This document shows positions 1 through 7,344 of a DNA stretch of 7,344 nt, piece after piece. This DNA is from Gemmatimonadota bacterium (GTDB taxonomy: Bacteria > Gemmatimonadota > Gemmatimonadetes > Gemmatimonadales > Gemmatimonadaceae): assembly GCA_003142495.1 (NCBI GenBank), contig PLMM01000431.1, positions 1-7,344 of the forward strand, read 5' to 3'. Each line of letters opens with the position of its first letter. The stretch's first letter is position 1. Under the pieces are notes generated by a model. It saw only the letters and a list, made by a program, of their open reading frames with translations. It made no database searches and was not told the DNA's origin. Both the position numbers and the translations under genes were made by a program.

Positions 1-1
1 T

Positions 2-976
2 TGGACGGAGCTCGTGCAAGCGGGGGTGTACGTGTTCGGCGGCATCGTTGCGTGCGTGCTGCTCGGGCGCGCGGTGCCGGGAGGATGGAGCGCGATCTTT
101 CACACGGCGGGCGACGCGGGGAAGCTGCGCGTGATCGACACGTACATGGGCGTCGACCGGCCGTACACGCTCTTCGCCGGCCTGCTCGGCGGCGCCTTTC
201 TCTCGATGGCATCGCACGGCGCCGATCAGCTGATCGTGCAGCGGCTGCTCTGCGCCCGATCGCTGCGCGATGCGCGGCGCGCGATCATCGGGAGCGGCTT
301 CGCGGTGTTCGCGCAGTTCGCGCTCTTTCTCGTGATCGGCCTCGGGCTCTGGGCGTTTTACCAGGGGCGCCACTTCGACGCCACCGATGTCATCTTTCCG
401 ACGTACATCGTCGAGCACATGCCGTCGGGGCTGCTCGGGCTGATCGTGGCCGCGATCGTGGCGGCGACGATGAGCACGCACTCGGGGGCGATCAACTCGC
501 TCGCGGCGGCCGCGACAAACGACATCTACCTGCCGATCGCGAAGCTGTCGCCCGAGGATCCGCGCGCGCTCAGGATCTCGCGGAGGTTGGCGGTGATGTG
601 GGGAGTGATTCTCACCGGCGGCGCCCTCATGTTTCATGCGCAGGGGACGCCGGTGGTCGTGGTGGCACTGTCGATCGCGAGCTTCACGTACGGAGGATTG
701 CTCGGCGGTTTCTTTCTCGGGATTTTCTGGCGGCGCGCGATACAGCGCGATGCGCTGGTGGGCATGAGCGTGGGGATTCTCGCAATGGCAATCGTCGTAT
801 CCGCAAGGCCGCTCGGCGCGGCGTTTCCGGCGCTCGCGCCGTCGCTCGCGCCAGTCGCGCGCATCGCGTGGCCGTGGTACGTGCTCATTGGCACGACGAT
901 CACAATGCTCACCGGAATGCTCTCGTCGCTCGCGCACGAGATGCCGCCGCGCGCCGCGAGTGAGGTGGCCGCATGA
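2..976 (+). CDS. Sodium:solute symporter (SSS/SLC5 family), C-terminal part, 5' end outside window
   Basis: Inner-membrane sodium-coupled carrier, cut by the left edge: about 324 residues are visible, whereas the family usually has about 500, so the first third is missing. The frame is open from base 2, and the GTG at 14 is internal. Numbering from base 2, several family blocks are visible: a helix followed by SHGADQLIVQRLL (about 71-83), which matches the conserved G-x-Q-x-x-x-QR region, and MSTHSGAINSLA (157-168) followed by NDIY. The Ser-Thr after that Met aligns with the Ser-Thr pair that forms the second sodium site in PutP-type carriers. Further hydrophobic helices lie at about 102-118, 143-157, 194-209, 217-242, 252-267 and 288-307. 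Its stop overlaps the start of the kinase downstream (ATGA), so the two are probably co-translated. By that context I infer an amino sugar such as GlcNAc or MurNAc as substrate. The family is sure; the substrate is not. Confidence 0.9.
   Translation, partial: WTELVQAGVYVFGGIVACVLLGRAVPGGWSAIFHTAGDAGKLRVIDTYMGVDRPYTLFAGLLGGAFLSMASHGADQLIVQRLLCARSLRDARRAIIGSGFAVFAQFALFLVIGLGLWAFYQGRHFDATDVIFPTYIVEHMPSGLLGLIVAAIVAATMSTHSGAINSLAAAATNDIYLPIAKLSPEDPRALRISRRLAVMWGVILTGGALMFHAQGTPVVVVALSIASFTYGGLLGGFFLGIFWRRAIQRDALVGMSVGILAMAIVVSARPLGAAFPALAPSLAPVARIAWPWYVLIGTTITMLTGMLSSLAHEMPPRAASEVAA
962..968 (+). promoter_or_regulatory. Ribosome-binding site for the kinase
   Basis: GAGG at 962-965 inside GAGGTGG lies within the last codons of the symporter, seven bases before the kinase ATG at 973. 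It fixes the kinase start and fits re-initiation by ribosomes finishing the symporter. Sequence-based call only. Confidence 0.55.
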
Positions 977-1908
977 TCGGGCTCGTGATCGGCGTTGACG
1001 CGGGCGGCTCGCGCACGCGCGTGGCAATCGCGGATGCGAATGGAGAGACGATAGCGACCTCCGAGCGCGAGGGTGGCGCCGTGAGGCCTGGAGAGATCGA
1101 GCGATCCGCGTCGATCATCGCAGCTGCCGTGCGCGATGCACTCATCACGCTGGACCCGATGCTCGGCACGCCGCGCGCGCTGTGCGCCGGCGTGGCCGGC
1201 GTGGGGCGCGAGAACGAGCGCCGCGCGCTCACCGAGGCGCTGCTCGACGAGTCGCTCGCGGACGAGGTGCACGTGGTGACGGACGCCGAGATCGCGCTCG
1301 CGGATGCGTTCGGCGAGGAGGCGGGGATCGTGCTGATAGCGGGCACGGGATCGATCGCGCACGGGCGCGGGCCCGCGGGCGCGCTAGAGCGCGTGGGTGG
1401 CTGGGGCCCGTTCATTGGCGATGAGGGGGGCGGCTACTGGATCGCGCGGCGCGCGCTGTCGGTGGTGACGGCGGCGACGGATGGCCGCGAGCCGGATACG
1501 TCGCTCGTTGGCGCGATTCTCACCGCTGCGGAGCTCGACGAGGTGGAGTCGCTGATTCCGTGGGCCGCGAGCGCGAGCGTGTCGCAGATCGCGTCGCTCG
1601 CCCCTGTAGTGGTGGCGAGCGCGGAGGCGGGCGACTTGCGCGCCAACGCGCTGCTGGGACTCGCCGCGGAGGAGCTCGTGCTGCACGTGCGCACGCTCGC
1701 GCGGAGCCTGTTCGAGGATGAGCGCGCGGCGGTGCAGGTGGCGCTGGGGGGCGGCCTACTCGATCCGGGGAGCGCGCTGCGGCGACGTGTGGAGCATCGC
1801 CTCAAGTCTGCCGTACCGGGGAGCAAGGTGCACTCGGCGCCTATCGTCGCGGTGCGCGGTGCGGTGCGGCGCGCGATGCAGATGGGCGTCGAGCTCGGGG
1901 CGAGCTAG
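973..1908 (+). CDS. N-acetylhexosamine kinase, BadF/BadG/BcrA/BcrD ATPase family (GlcNAc kinase or MurK-like)
   Basis: Probable cytoplasmic sugar kinase of 311 residues with the ASKHA (actin/hexokinase) fold, transferring phosphate from ATP to an amino sugar. The first phosphate-binding loop is DAGGSRT (9-15). VTDAEIAL (102-109) carries Asp104, in the position of the catalytic base of human GlcNAc kinase. The second phosphate loop is AGTGSIA (123-129). GGWGPFIGDEGGGYW (142-156) is the hallmark block of GlcNAc and MurNAc kinases, and GGGLLD (259-264) is the adenosine-side glycine motif. Length is normal. The ATG overlaps the symporter stop by four bases, and a GAGG at 962-965 sits at proper ribosome-binding distance. 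Within the family, Clostridium MurK phosphorylates both MurNAc and GlcNAc, and a transporter-kinase arrangement is also known for Tannerella MurNAc salvage. The exact sugar here cannot be read from sequence; 2-hydroxyacyl-CoA dehydratase activators share the fold but lack the GDEGGGYW block. Confidence 0.87.
   Translation: MIGLVIGVDAGGSRTRVAIADANGETIATSEREGGAVRPGEIERSASIIAAAVRDALITLDPMLGTPRALCAGVAGVGRENERRALTEALLDESLADEVHVVTDAEIALADAFGEEAGIVLIAGTGSIAHGRGPAGALERVGGWGPFIGDEGGGYWIARRALSVVTAATDGREPDTSLVGAILTAAELDEVESLIPWAASASVSQIASLAPVVVASAEAGDLRANALLGLAAEELVLHVRTLARSLFEDERAAVQVALGGGLLDPGSALRRRVEHRLKSAVPGSKVHSAPIVAVRGAVRRAMQMGVELGAS
1892..1906 (+). other. Small hairpin at the convergent gene junction
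   Basis: AGCTCG (1892-1897) and CGAGCT (1901-1906) are perfect inverted repeats separated by GGG, lying in the last codons of the kinase and reaching its TAG stop. No T-run follows on either strand, so it does not meet the standard of an intrinsic terminator. Only 20 bases (1909-1928) separate the two opposing stop codons, and they contain no other recognisable signal. It may help slow convergent polymerases or protect the 3' end, but short GC-rich palindromes arise easily by chance here. Confidence 0.25.
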
Positions 1909-1928
1909 GCCCACGCCGGCACGAGCGG

Positions 1929-2945
1929 TCAGTGCGCTTGTGGCGCCGGTCGCCCGCCGGGATTCCACACGGGGAGCGGCCCGTTCGCGAGAAGATCGAC
2001 TGCGCGCATCGCGGAATTTATCACCGCCGTCATGTGCGCGAAGTCGATGCGCGAGAGATCGTCGGACGGTTGGTGATAGTCTGCGTGCAGATTGAACGAG
2101 GAGAGCGTGTGCGCGGGAATTCCGCGCTCGGCGAAGGCGATGTTGTCGCTGCGCTCGAAGAAGTGCTGAGCTGGGCGCGGGTCCGCCACGATCGGGATGC
2201 GCGCCCGCTTCAACAGCGCACCCATCGTGGAGCGATCGTAGCCCGTGAGCCACGCCTTCCCCGCACCGCCGGCGAGTGAATCAGGGCGACCGATCATCTC
2301 GGTCTCGAGGTTCGCGACGACGCTATCGAATGGAAGCGGGAAGTGCGCGAGGAGCCACTGCGTGCCGAGCAGCCCTTCCTCCTCGCCGGTGGTGAGCACG
2401 AAGAGGATCGAGCGCTTCGGGCGCGGGCCACGCGCGAGCGCTTTCGCCACCGCGAGCACCGACACCGTGCCAGACGCATCGTCGTCGGCGCCATTGTAGA
2501 TCGAATCCCCGGCCACGGGAGCGCCGATGCCGAGGTGATCGTAGTGCGCGTCGACGACGATCACTTCGCCGGCCAGCTTCGGATCGCTGCCCTCGAGCAG
2601 TCCGAGCAGGTTGTACGCGGTCTCGTGGCGCCCGGCAGCGCTGTCGGAGAAGCTGGAGCGCAGCGTGATGGCGCTGTCGGTGACTGCGACGGGGACGAGC
2701 TGGTAATAGCCGCTATCTCCCTTCGGAAGCAGACCGATCGACCGCATCTCGTTCGCGATGTAGCGCGCCGCGCGCGCGCCGCCCGGCGATCCGGTGAGCC
2801 GCCCCTCCATCGAGTCGTCGGCAAGCGCGGACTCGAGGCGGTGAACCTCGGTGGCGCTGATCGTTCTCGCCGCGCCGGCCTGCGCGAGCGCGGGGAGCGA
2901 GGCGAGCGCAATCGCAGCGACTACCAGGCAGCAGCGTCGCGTCAT
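1929..2945 (-). CDS. Exported M28-family zinc metallopeptidase (aminopeptidase-like)
   Basis: Zinc peptidase of 338 residues, probably releasing N-terminal amino acids from peptides outside the cytoplasmic membrane. The N-terminus is a Sec signal peptide: MTRR, a hydrophobic stretch (about 7-20), then a likely AQA cleavage site near residue 23. The M28 metal and catalytic motifs are complete and in order: DAHYDHLG with His134 and Asp136; GADDDASG (152-159) with the bridging Asp; TGEEEGLLG (186-194) with the general-base/ligand pair Glu188-Glu189; ETEMIGR with Glu216 where many members have Asp; and ADYHQPSD with His291. The ATG at 2945 is chosen because it opens directly into the signal peptide and overlaps the upstream transporter stop as ATGA. 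The frame stays open further upstream (to about 3389), but that stretch is antisense-type translation of the transporter and has no family similarity. Third gene of the minus-strand operon. The family is firm; aminopeptidase versus carboxypeptidase or other M28 specificity is undecided. Confidence 0.92.
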   Translation of the reverse strand: MTRRCCLVVAAIALASLPALAQAGAARTISATEVHRLESALADDSMEGRLTGSPGGARAARYIANEMRSIGLLPKGDSGYYQLVPVAVTDSAITLRSSFSDSAAGRHETAYNLLGLLEGSDPKLAGEVIVVDAHYDHLGIGAPVAGDSIYNGADDDASGTVSVLAVAKALARGPRPKRSILFVLTTGEEEGLLGTQWLLAHFPLPFDSVVANLETEMIGRPDSLAGGAGKAWLTGYDRSTMGALLKRARIPIVADPRPAQHFFERSDNIAFAERGIPAHTLSSFNLHADYHQPSDDLSRIDFAHMTAVINSAMRAVDLLANGPLPVWNPGGRPAPQAH

Positions 2946-4216
2946 CGCTCGCCGCGCACCGTCTCCCAGCGGTCCATGACCGCCGTGGCGAGACAGTTCC
3001 CGACCAGGTTGATCGACGTGCGCGCCATGTCCATCACCGCATCGACGCCGAGGATCACGGCGACGCCTTCGAGCGGCAGGTTGAACTGGGATAGCGCACC
3101 GGAAAGAATCACGAGCCCGGCACGCGGAACCGCTGCAACGCCTTTGCTCGTGAGCATGAGTGTCAGCATCATCAGCAACTGCGTCTTGAGCGTCATTTCC
3201 ACACCGGCGGCCTGCGCCACGAACACCGATGCGACCGCGAGGTAAAGCGTACTGCCGTCGAGATTGAACGAGTAGCCTGTGGGCAGCACGAAGGCGACGA
3301 TGCGCCGCGGAACGCCGAACTGCTCCATCGCCTCGAAGGCGCGCGGGAGCGCCGCCTCCGACGACGCCGTGGAGAAGGCGATCAGCCACGGCTCCTTCAC
3401 CGCGCGCCAGAACTTCCCGATCGGAATCCGCGCGAGGAGCGCCACGGGCACGAGCACCGCGACGACGAACACGATCAGCGCGGCGTACAACGTGATGATG
3501 AGCAGTCCGAGATGCCGCAGCACGCCGATCCCGCTCGTGCCCACGGTGACCGCAATCGCCCCGCCGATGCCGAAGGGCGCGAATTTCATCACGAGATCGG
3601 TGAGCTTGAACATGATCTCGGACAGGCTCTCGCAGAAGCCGAGCATCGTGAGCTTCGACTTACTTCCCGCGCGCGAGAGCGCGACGCCGAAGAGCACCGA
3701 GAAGAACACGATCTGGAGCACCTCGTTGTTCGCCGCCGCCTCGAAGAAGCTCTGCGGCACGACGTGCTCAAGCACGCCGGTGAGCGTCACGTGCTTCTGC
3801 GCGAGGTCGTTGCCGACGGCCGCCGACGCGCCGGTGATGTTCACGCCATCGCCCGGCCGGATGAGGTTCACCGCCGTGAGCCCTATCACGAGCGCAAGCG
3901 TCGTCACGATCTCGAAGTAGATGATCGAGCGCAGCGCGAGCTTCCCCACCCGCTTCATGTCGTCGCCATGCCCCGCTATTCCGACCACGAGCGTCGAGAA
4001 GATCAGCGGCACGATCAGCAGCTTGATCATGCGCAGGAAGATCGTCGACAAAACTTTGAGCGAGGCCGCCTGAAAGACGGGTGCGGGTTGCCCGGGCACG
4101 CCGTCGGGGAATGCCACTCCCACCACGACGCCGATCACCATCGAGATGAAAATCCAGTGCGTGAGGGAGAGGCGGCGGAAGATCCCGCCGCCGCCCGGTG
4201 CCGCCGTGCTACTCAC
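2942..4216 (-). CDS. Dicarboxylate/amino acid:cation symporter (DAACS/SLC1 family, GltP/GltT/DctA type)
   Basis: Inner-membrane carrier of 424 residues, normal length, importing glutamate/aspartate or C4-dicarboxylates with protons or sodium. The SLC1 signature elements are all visible: an N-terminal helix after RRLSLTHWIF; the serine-rich tip of re-entrant hairpin 1, STASSEAALP (282-291); the TM7 cation motif NLDGS (318-322), usually NMDGT or NLDGT; hairpin 2 around TSKGVAAVPRAG (356-367); and TM8 DMARTSINLVGN (396-407). Arg399 occupies the position of GltPh Arg397, which binds the acidic side chain of the substrate. Asn407 replaces the sodium-ligating Asp405 of GltPh. The start is a GTG at 4216, eight bases inside the end of the upstream permease, and places the family-typical LSLTHWIF close to the N-terminus; no Shine-Dalgarno is evident, so coupling to upstream translation is likely. 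The gene ends in an ATGA overlap with the peptidase. Glutamate/aspartate is favoured by the operon, but C4-dicarboxylates are not excluded. Confidence 0.93.
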   Translation of the reverse strand: MSSTAAPGGGGIFRRLSLTHWIFISMVIGVVVGVAFPDGVPGQPAPVFQAASLKVLSTIFLRMIKLLIVPLIFSTLVVGIAGHGDDMKRVGKLALRSIIYFEIVTTLALVIGLTAVNLIRPGDGVNITGASAAVGNDLAQKHVTLTGVLEHVVPQSFFEAAANNEVLQIVFFSVLFGVALSRAGSKSKLTMLGFCESLSEIMFKLTDLVMKFAPFGIGGAIAVTVGTSGIGVLRHLGLLIITLYAALIVFVVAVLVPVALLARIPIGKFWRAVKEPWLIAFSTASSEAALPRAFEAMEQFGVPRRIVAFVLPTGYSFNLDGSTLYLAVASVFVAQAAGVEMTLKTQLLMMLTLMLTSKGVAAVPRAGLVILSGALSQFNLPLEGVAVILGVDAVMDMARTSINLVGNCLATAVMDRWETVRGER

Positions 4217-5714
4217 TCGAAACGGGCGGCTTGCCGCTCCGGAGCGTCGAGTTCCGATAGCCGTACAGGAAGTAGAGCACGAGTCCGATCACGAGCCACC
4301 AGCCGAAGCGCACCCACGCCTTGTGCGGCAGCCCCCACATCACGAACAGGCAGAGCGCGGCGCCGAGCGGCGCGACCACATAAAGGAACGGCACACGGAA
4401 TGGGCGCGGACGATCCTTGTCGGTGTGGCGCAGCACGACCACGCCGCTGCACACCAGGATGAAAGCGAACAGCGTGCCGATGTTCGTCAGATCGTACGTC
4501 TCGTTCGCATCGCCGACCAGCGCCCACGTCGCCACGAACACGCCCGTGATGATCGTCGTGATGTATGGCGTGCGGTATTTCCCGTGCACTTTCGCCGCGA
4601 ACTTCGGCAGCAGCCCATCGCGCGCCATCGCGAAGAAGATGCGCGGCTGCCCGTACTGAAACACGAGCAGCACAGCGCTCATCGAGAACACAGCGCCGAG
4701 CGCGACGAGCCAACCCACCTTCGTCATGCCGACGGACGTCAGCGCAAACGAGAGCGGATCGGCCGAGTTTCCGAGCGTCGTGTACGGAACCATGCCGGTG
4801 AGCACGAAGCCGACGAGGATGTAGATCAGCGTACAGATCGCCAACCCTCCCAAGATCCCGATTGGGAGATTTCGCTGCGGATTCTTCGTCTCCTCGGCCG
4901 CCGTCGAGATCGCGTCGAAGCCGATGTAGGCGAAGAAGACGATCGCGGCGCCGTGGTGAATGCCGGTGAAGCCGTTCGGCGCGAAGGGGTGATAGTTCGC
5001 GGGATTGATGTGCTGCACGCCGACGACAAGGAAGAGCGTCAGCGCGACCAGCTTCACGGCCACCATGATGTTGTTCGCGCGCGCACTCTCGCGCACGCCG
5101 ATCACGAGGAGCCAGGTGATCGCGAGAACGATCCCGCACGCCGGCAGATTGATGAGAATCGGAAAGCCCATGACGTGCGGCGCGCTGTCCATGAGCGCGT
5201 GCACTCCCGGATCGCTGCTCAGGAGCGCCGTGCGATAGCCGGTCGCGAGCCATGGAGGGATCACCATCCCCATCCCGGCCAGCAGCGTCTTGAAGTAGTC
5301 CGACCACGAGATCGCGACGGCAACGTTGCCCACCGCGTATTCGAGGATGAGATCCCATCCGATGATCCACGCGACGAACTCTCCGAGTGTCGCGTACGAG
5401 TAGGCGTACGCGCTACCGGCCTGCGGGATCATCGCGGCGAGCTCCGCGTAGCAGAGTCCCGCGAGCGCGCAGGCGAAGCCGAGCAGGAGGAAGGAAATGA
5501 CGAGCGCCGGACCGGCGCCGCTCCGCACGATGACGCCGTTCACGACCTCGCCGGCAGCCGCCGATCCGATCGCCCCGAAGATGCCCGCGCCGATCACCGC
5601 GCCGATCGCGAGCATGATCAGATCGCCAGCGCCGAGCAACCGGCGCAGCGCATTCGGGTTGTCCGCCTCCGACATCAGATCGGCGATCGGCTTGCGGCTG
5701 AACAGTGACGCCAT
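4209..5714 (-). CDS. APC-superfamily amino acid permease (CAT family, YfnA/ApcT-like)
   Basis: Inner-membrane amino acid carrier of 501 residues with about twelve hydrophobic helices, the usual size for bacterial CAT-family members. The N-terminus SRKPIADLMSEAD then LRRLLGAGDL is the conserved cytoplasmic lead-in and supports the ATG at 5714. TM1 holds the unwound GAVIGAGIFG motif (38-47), which binds the substrate amino and carboxyl groups in this fold. TM3 follows as CYAELAAMIPQAGSAY (88-103). TM6 is FFAYIGFDAISTAAEE (260-275), followed by NPQRNLP. QPRIFFAMARDGLLP (356-370) and RTPYITTII (381-389) are further family blocks, and the protein ends in the typical YFLYGYRNS (481-489). First gene of the minus-strand operon; its stop overlaps the next start by eight bases. 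No good ribosome-binding site precedes it. Substrate specificity (cationic, small neutral or aromatic amino acids) cannot be assigned from sequence alone. Confidence 0.93.
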   Translation of the reverse strand: MASLFSRKPIADLMSEADNPNALRRLLGAGDLIMLAIGAVIGAGIFGAIGSAAAGEVVNGVIVRSGAGPALVISFLLLGFACALAGLCYAELAAMIPQAGSAYAYSYATLGEFVAWIIGWDLILEYAVGNVAVAISWSDYFKTLLAGMGMVIPPWLATGYRTALLSSDPGVHALMDSAPHVMGFPILINLPACGIVLAITWLLVIGVRESARANNIMVAVKLVALTLFLVVGVQHINPANYHPFAPNGFTGIHHGAAIVFFAYIGFDAISTAAEETKNPQRNLPIGILGGLAICTLIYILVGFVLTGMVPYTTLGNSADPLSFALTSVGMTKVGWLVALGAVFSMSAVLLVFQYGQPRIFFAMARDGLLPKFAAKVHGKYRTPYITTIITGVFVATWALVGDANETYDLTNIGTLFAFILVCSGVVVLRHTDKDRPRPFRVPFLYVVAPLGAALCLFVMWGLPHKAWVRFGWWLVIGLVLYFLYGYRNSTLRSGKPPVSSE

Positions 5715-5737
5715 GCGGAGCCCGGGCTGGAAAGGTG

Positions 5738-5778
5738 AAAAAACATGCGAGCGCGATGCGCATCAGCGCACCGCGCTC
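5738..5778 (-). terminator. Intrinsic (Rho-independent) terminator after the pyrophosphatase gene
   Basis: GAGCGCG (5749-5755) pairs with CGCGCTC (5772-5778), and TGCGC (5757-5761) pairs with GCGCA (5766-5770), enclosing a four-base loop (5762-5765). The one imperfect position (5756 with 5771) is A-C if read as plus-strand RNA but G-U in the minus-strand transcript, so the 13-bp stem is continuous only in the direction of the pyrophosphatase mRNA. Five bases after the stem the minus strand runs six T residues (5743-5738). The stem begins 12 bases after the TAA stop. The five-base gap before the T-run is slightly longer than ideal, which could reduce efficiency. Confidence 0.82.
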
Positions 5779-5790
5779 ACATGGTCGAGA

Positions 5791-7344
<1,554 letters not shown>

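Noticed and set aside
1..963. Alternative plus-strand frame starting at base 1
   Set aside because: Arg/Ala/His-rich translation with no hydrophobic helices; the frame beginning at base 2 gives a clear sodium:solute symporter.
634..1362. Minus-strand open frame overlapping the symporter end and kinase start
   Set aside because: Low-complexity Arg/Ala/His-rich translation opposite two genes with clear family motifs; a composition shadow.
2343..3245. Plus-strand open frame of about 300 codons opposite the peptidase and carrier
   Set aside because: No recognisable motif, Arg-rich composition, and it spans two well-supported minus-strand genes.
2946..3389. Upstream extension of the M28 peptidase frame to 486 residues
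   Set aside because: The extension lies entirely inside the SLC1 carrier gene in another frame and shows no domain, while the ATG at 2945 opens straight into a good signal peptide and overlaps the upstream stop.
2942..4216. SLC1 carrier considered as broken because of the Asn at the sodium-site Asp
   Set aside because: All other signature elements and the length are intact, and the same Asn occurs in functional DctA-type proteins.
4146..5708. Plus-strand open frame of about 520 codons opposite the permease
   Set aside because: Its translation is dominated by Arg, His, Asp and Glu with no family resemblance, the pattern expected from antisense reading of a GC-rich membrane-protein gene. The minus strand encodes a clear APC permease over the same bases.

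Overview
The window is a dense, GC-rich bacterial chromosome segment, roughly two-thirds G+C by eye, with five protein genes and almost no intergenic DNA. Protein style suggests a soil or environmental Gram-negative lineage, possibly Gemmatimonadota-like. That placement is a guess from the families present (divergent membrane pyrophosphatase, sodium:solute symporter next to a BadF-type amino-sugar kinase, exported M28 peptidase); no rRNA or marker gene is here to prove it. I see no tRNA, rRNA, CRISPR array, insertion sequence or phage gene.

Layout. Positions 2-1908 (+ strand) hold the C-terminal two-thirds of a sodium:solute symporter, then a BadF/BcrA-type N-acetylhexosamine kinase, overlapping by four bases (ATGA). 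Together they look like import and phosphorylation of an amino sugar (GlcNAc and/or MurNAc from peptidoglycan). This pair runs tail-to-tail, with only 20 bases between stop codons, into a minus-strand block.

Positions 5714-1929 (- strand) hold a three-gene operon in transcription order: an APC-superfamily amino acid permease (CAT/YfnA type), an SLC1-type dicarboxylate/amino acid:cation symporter, and an exported M28 zinc peptidase. Both junctions overlap (8 and 4 bases) and lack a clear ribosome-binding site, pointing to translational coupling. A peptidase outside the cytoplasmic membrane plus two amino acid importers makes a coherent peptide-scavenging unit.

Positions 7344-5791 (- strand) hold the C-terminal part of a membrane-bound proton-pumping pyrophosphatase, running off the right edge. 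Its sequence is far from the textbook family and carries the lysine associated with potassium independence. It ends at a strong intrinsic terminator (5738-5778), which leaves only 23 bases before the start of the permease operon.

Most of the window is transport and energy coupling: an ion-pumping pyrophosphatase beside three cation-coupled or potentially cation-coupled carriers. I found no clear novel defence, mobile or regulatory system. The points most worth a second look are the divergent pyrophosphatase, the terminator with very little room for an operon promoter, and the coupled peptidase-transporter operon.
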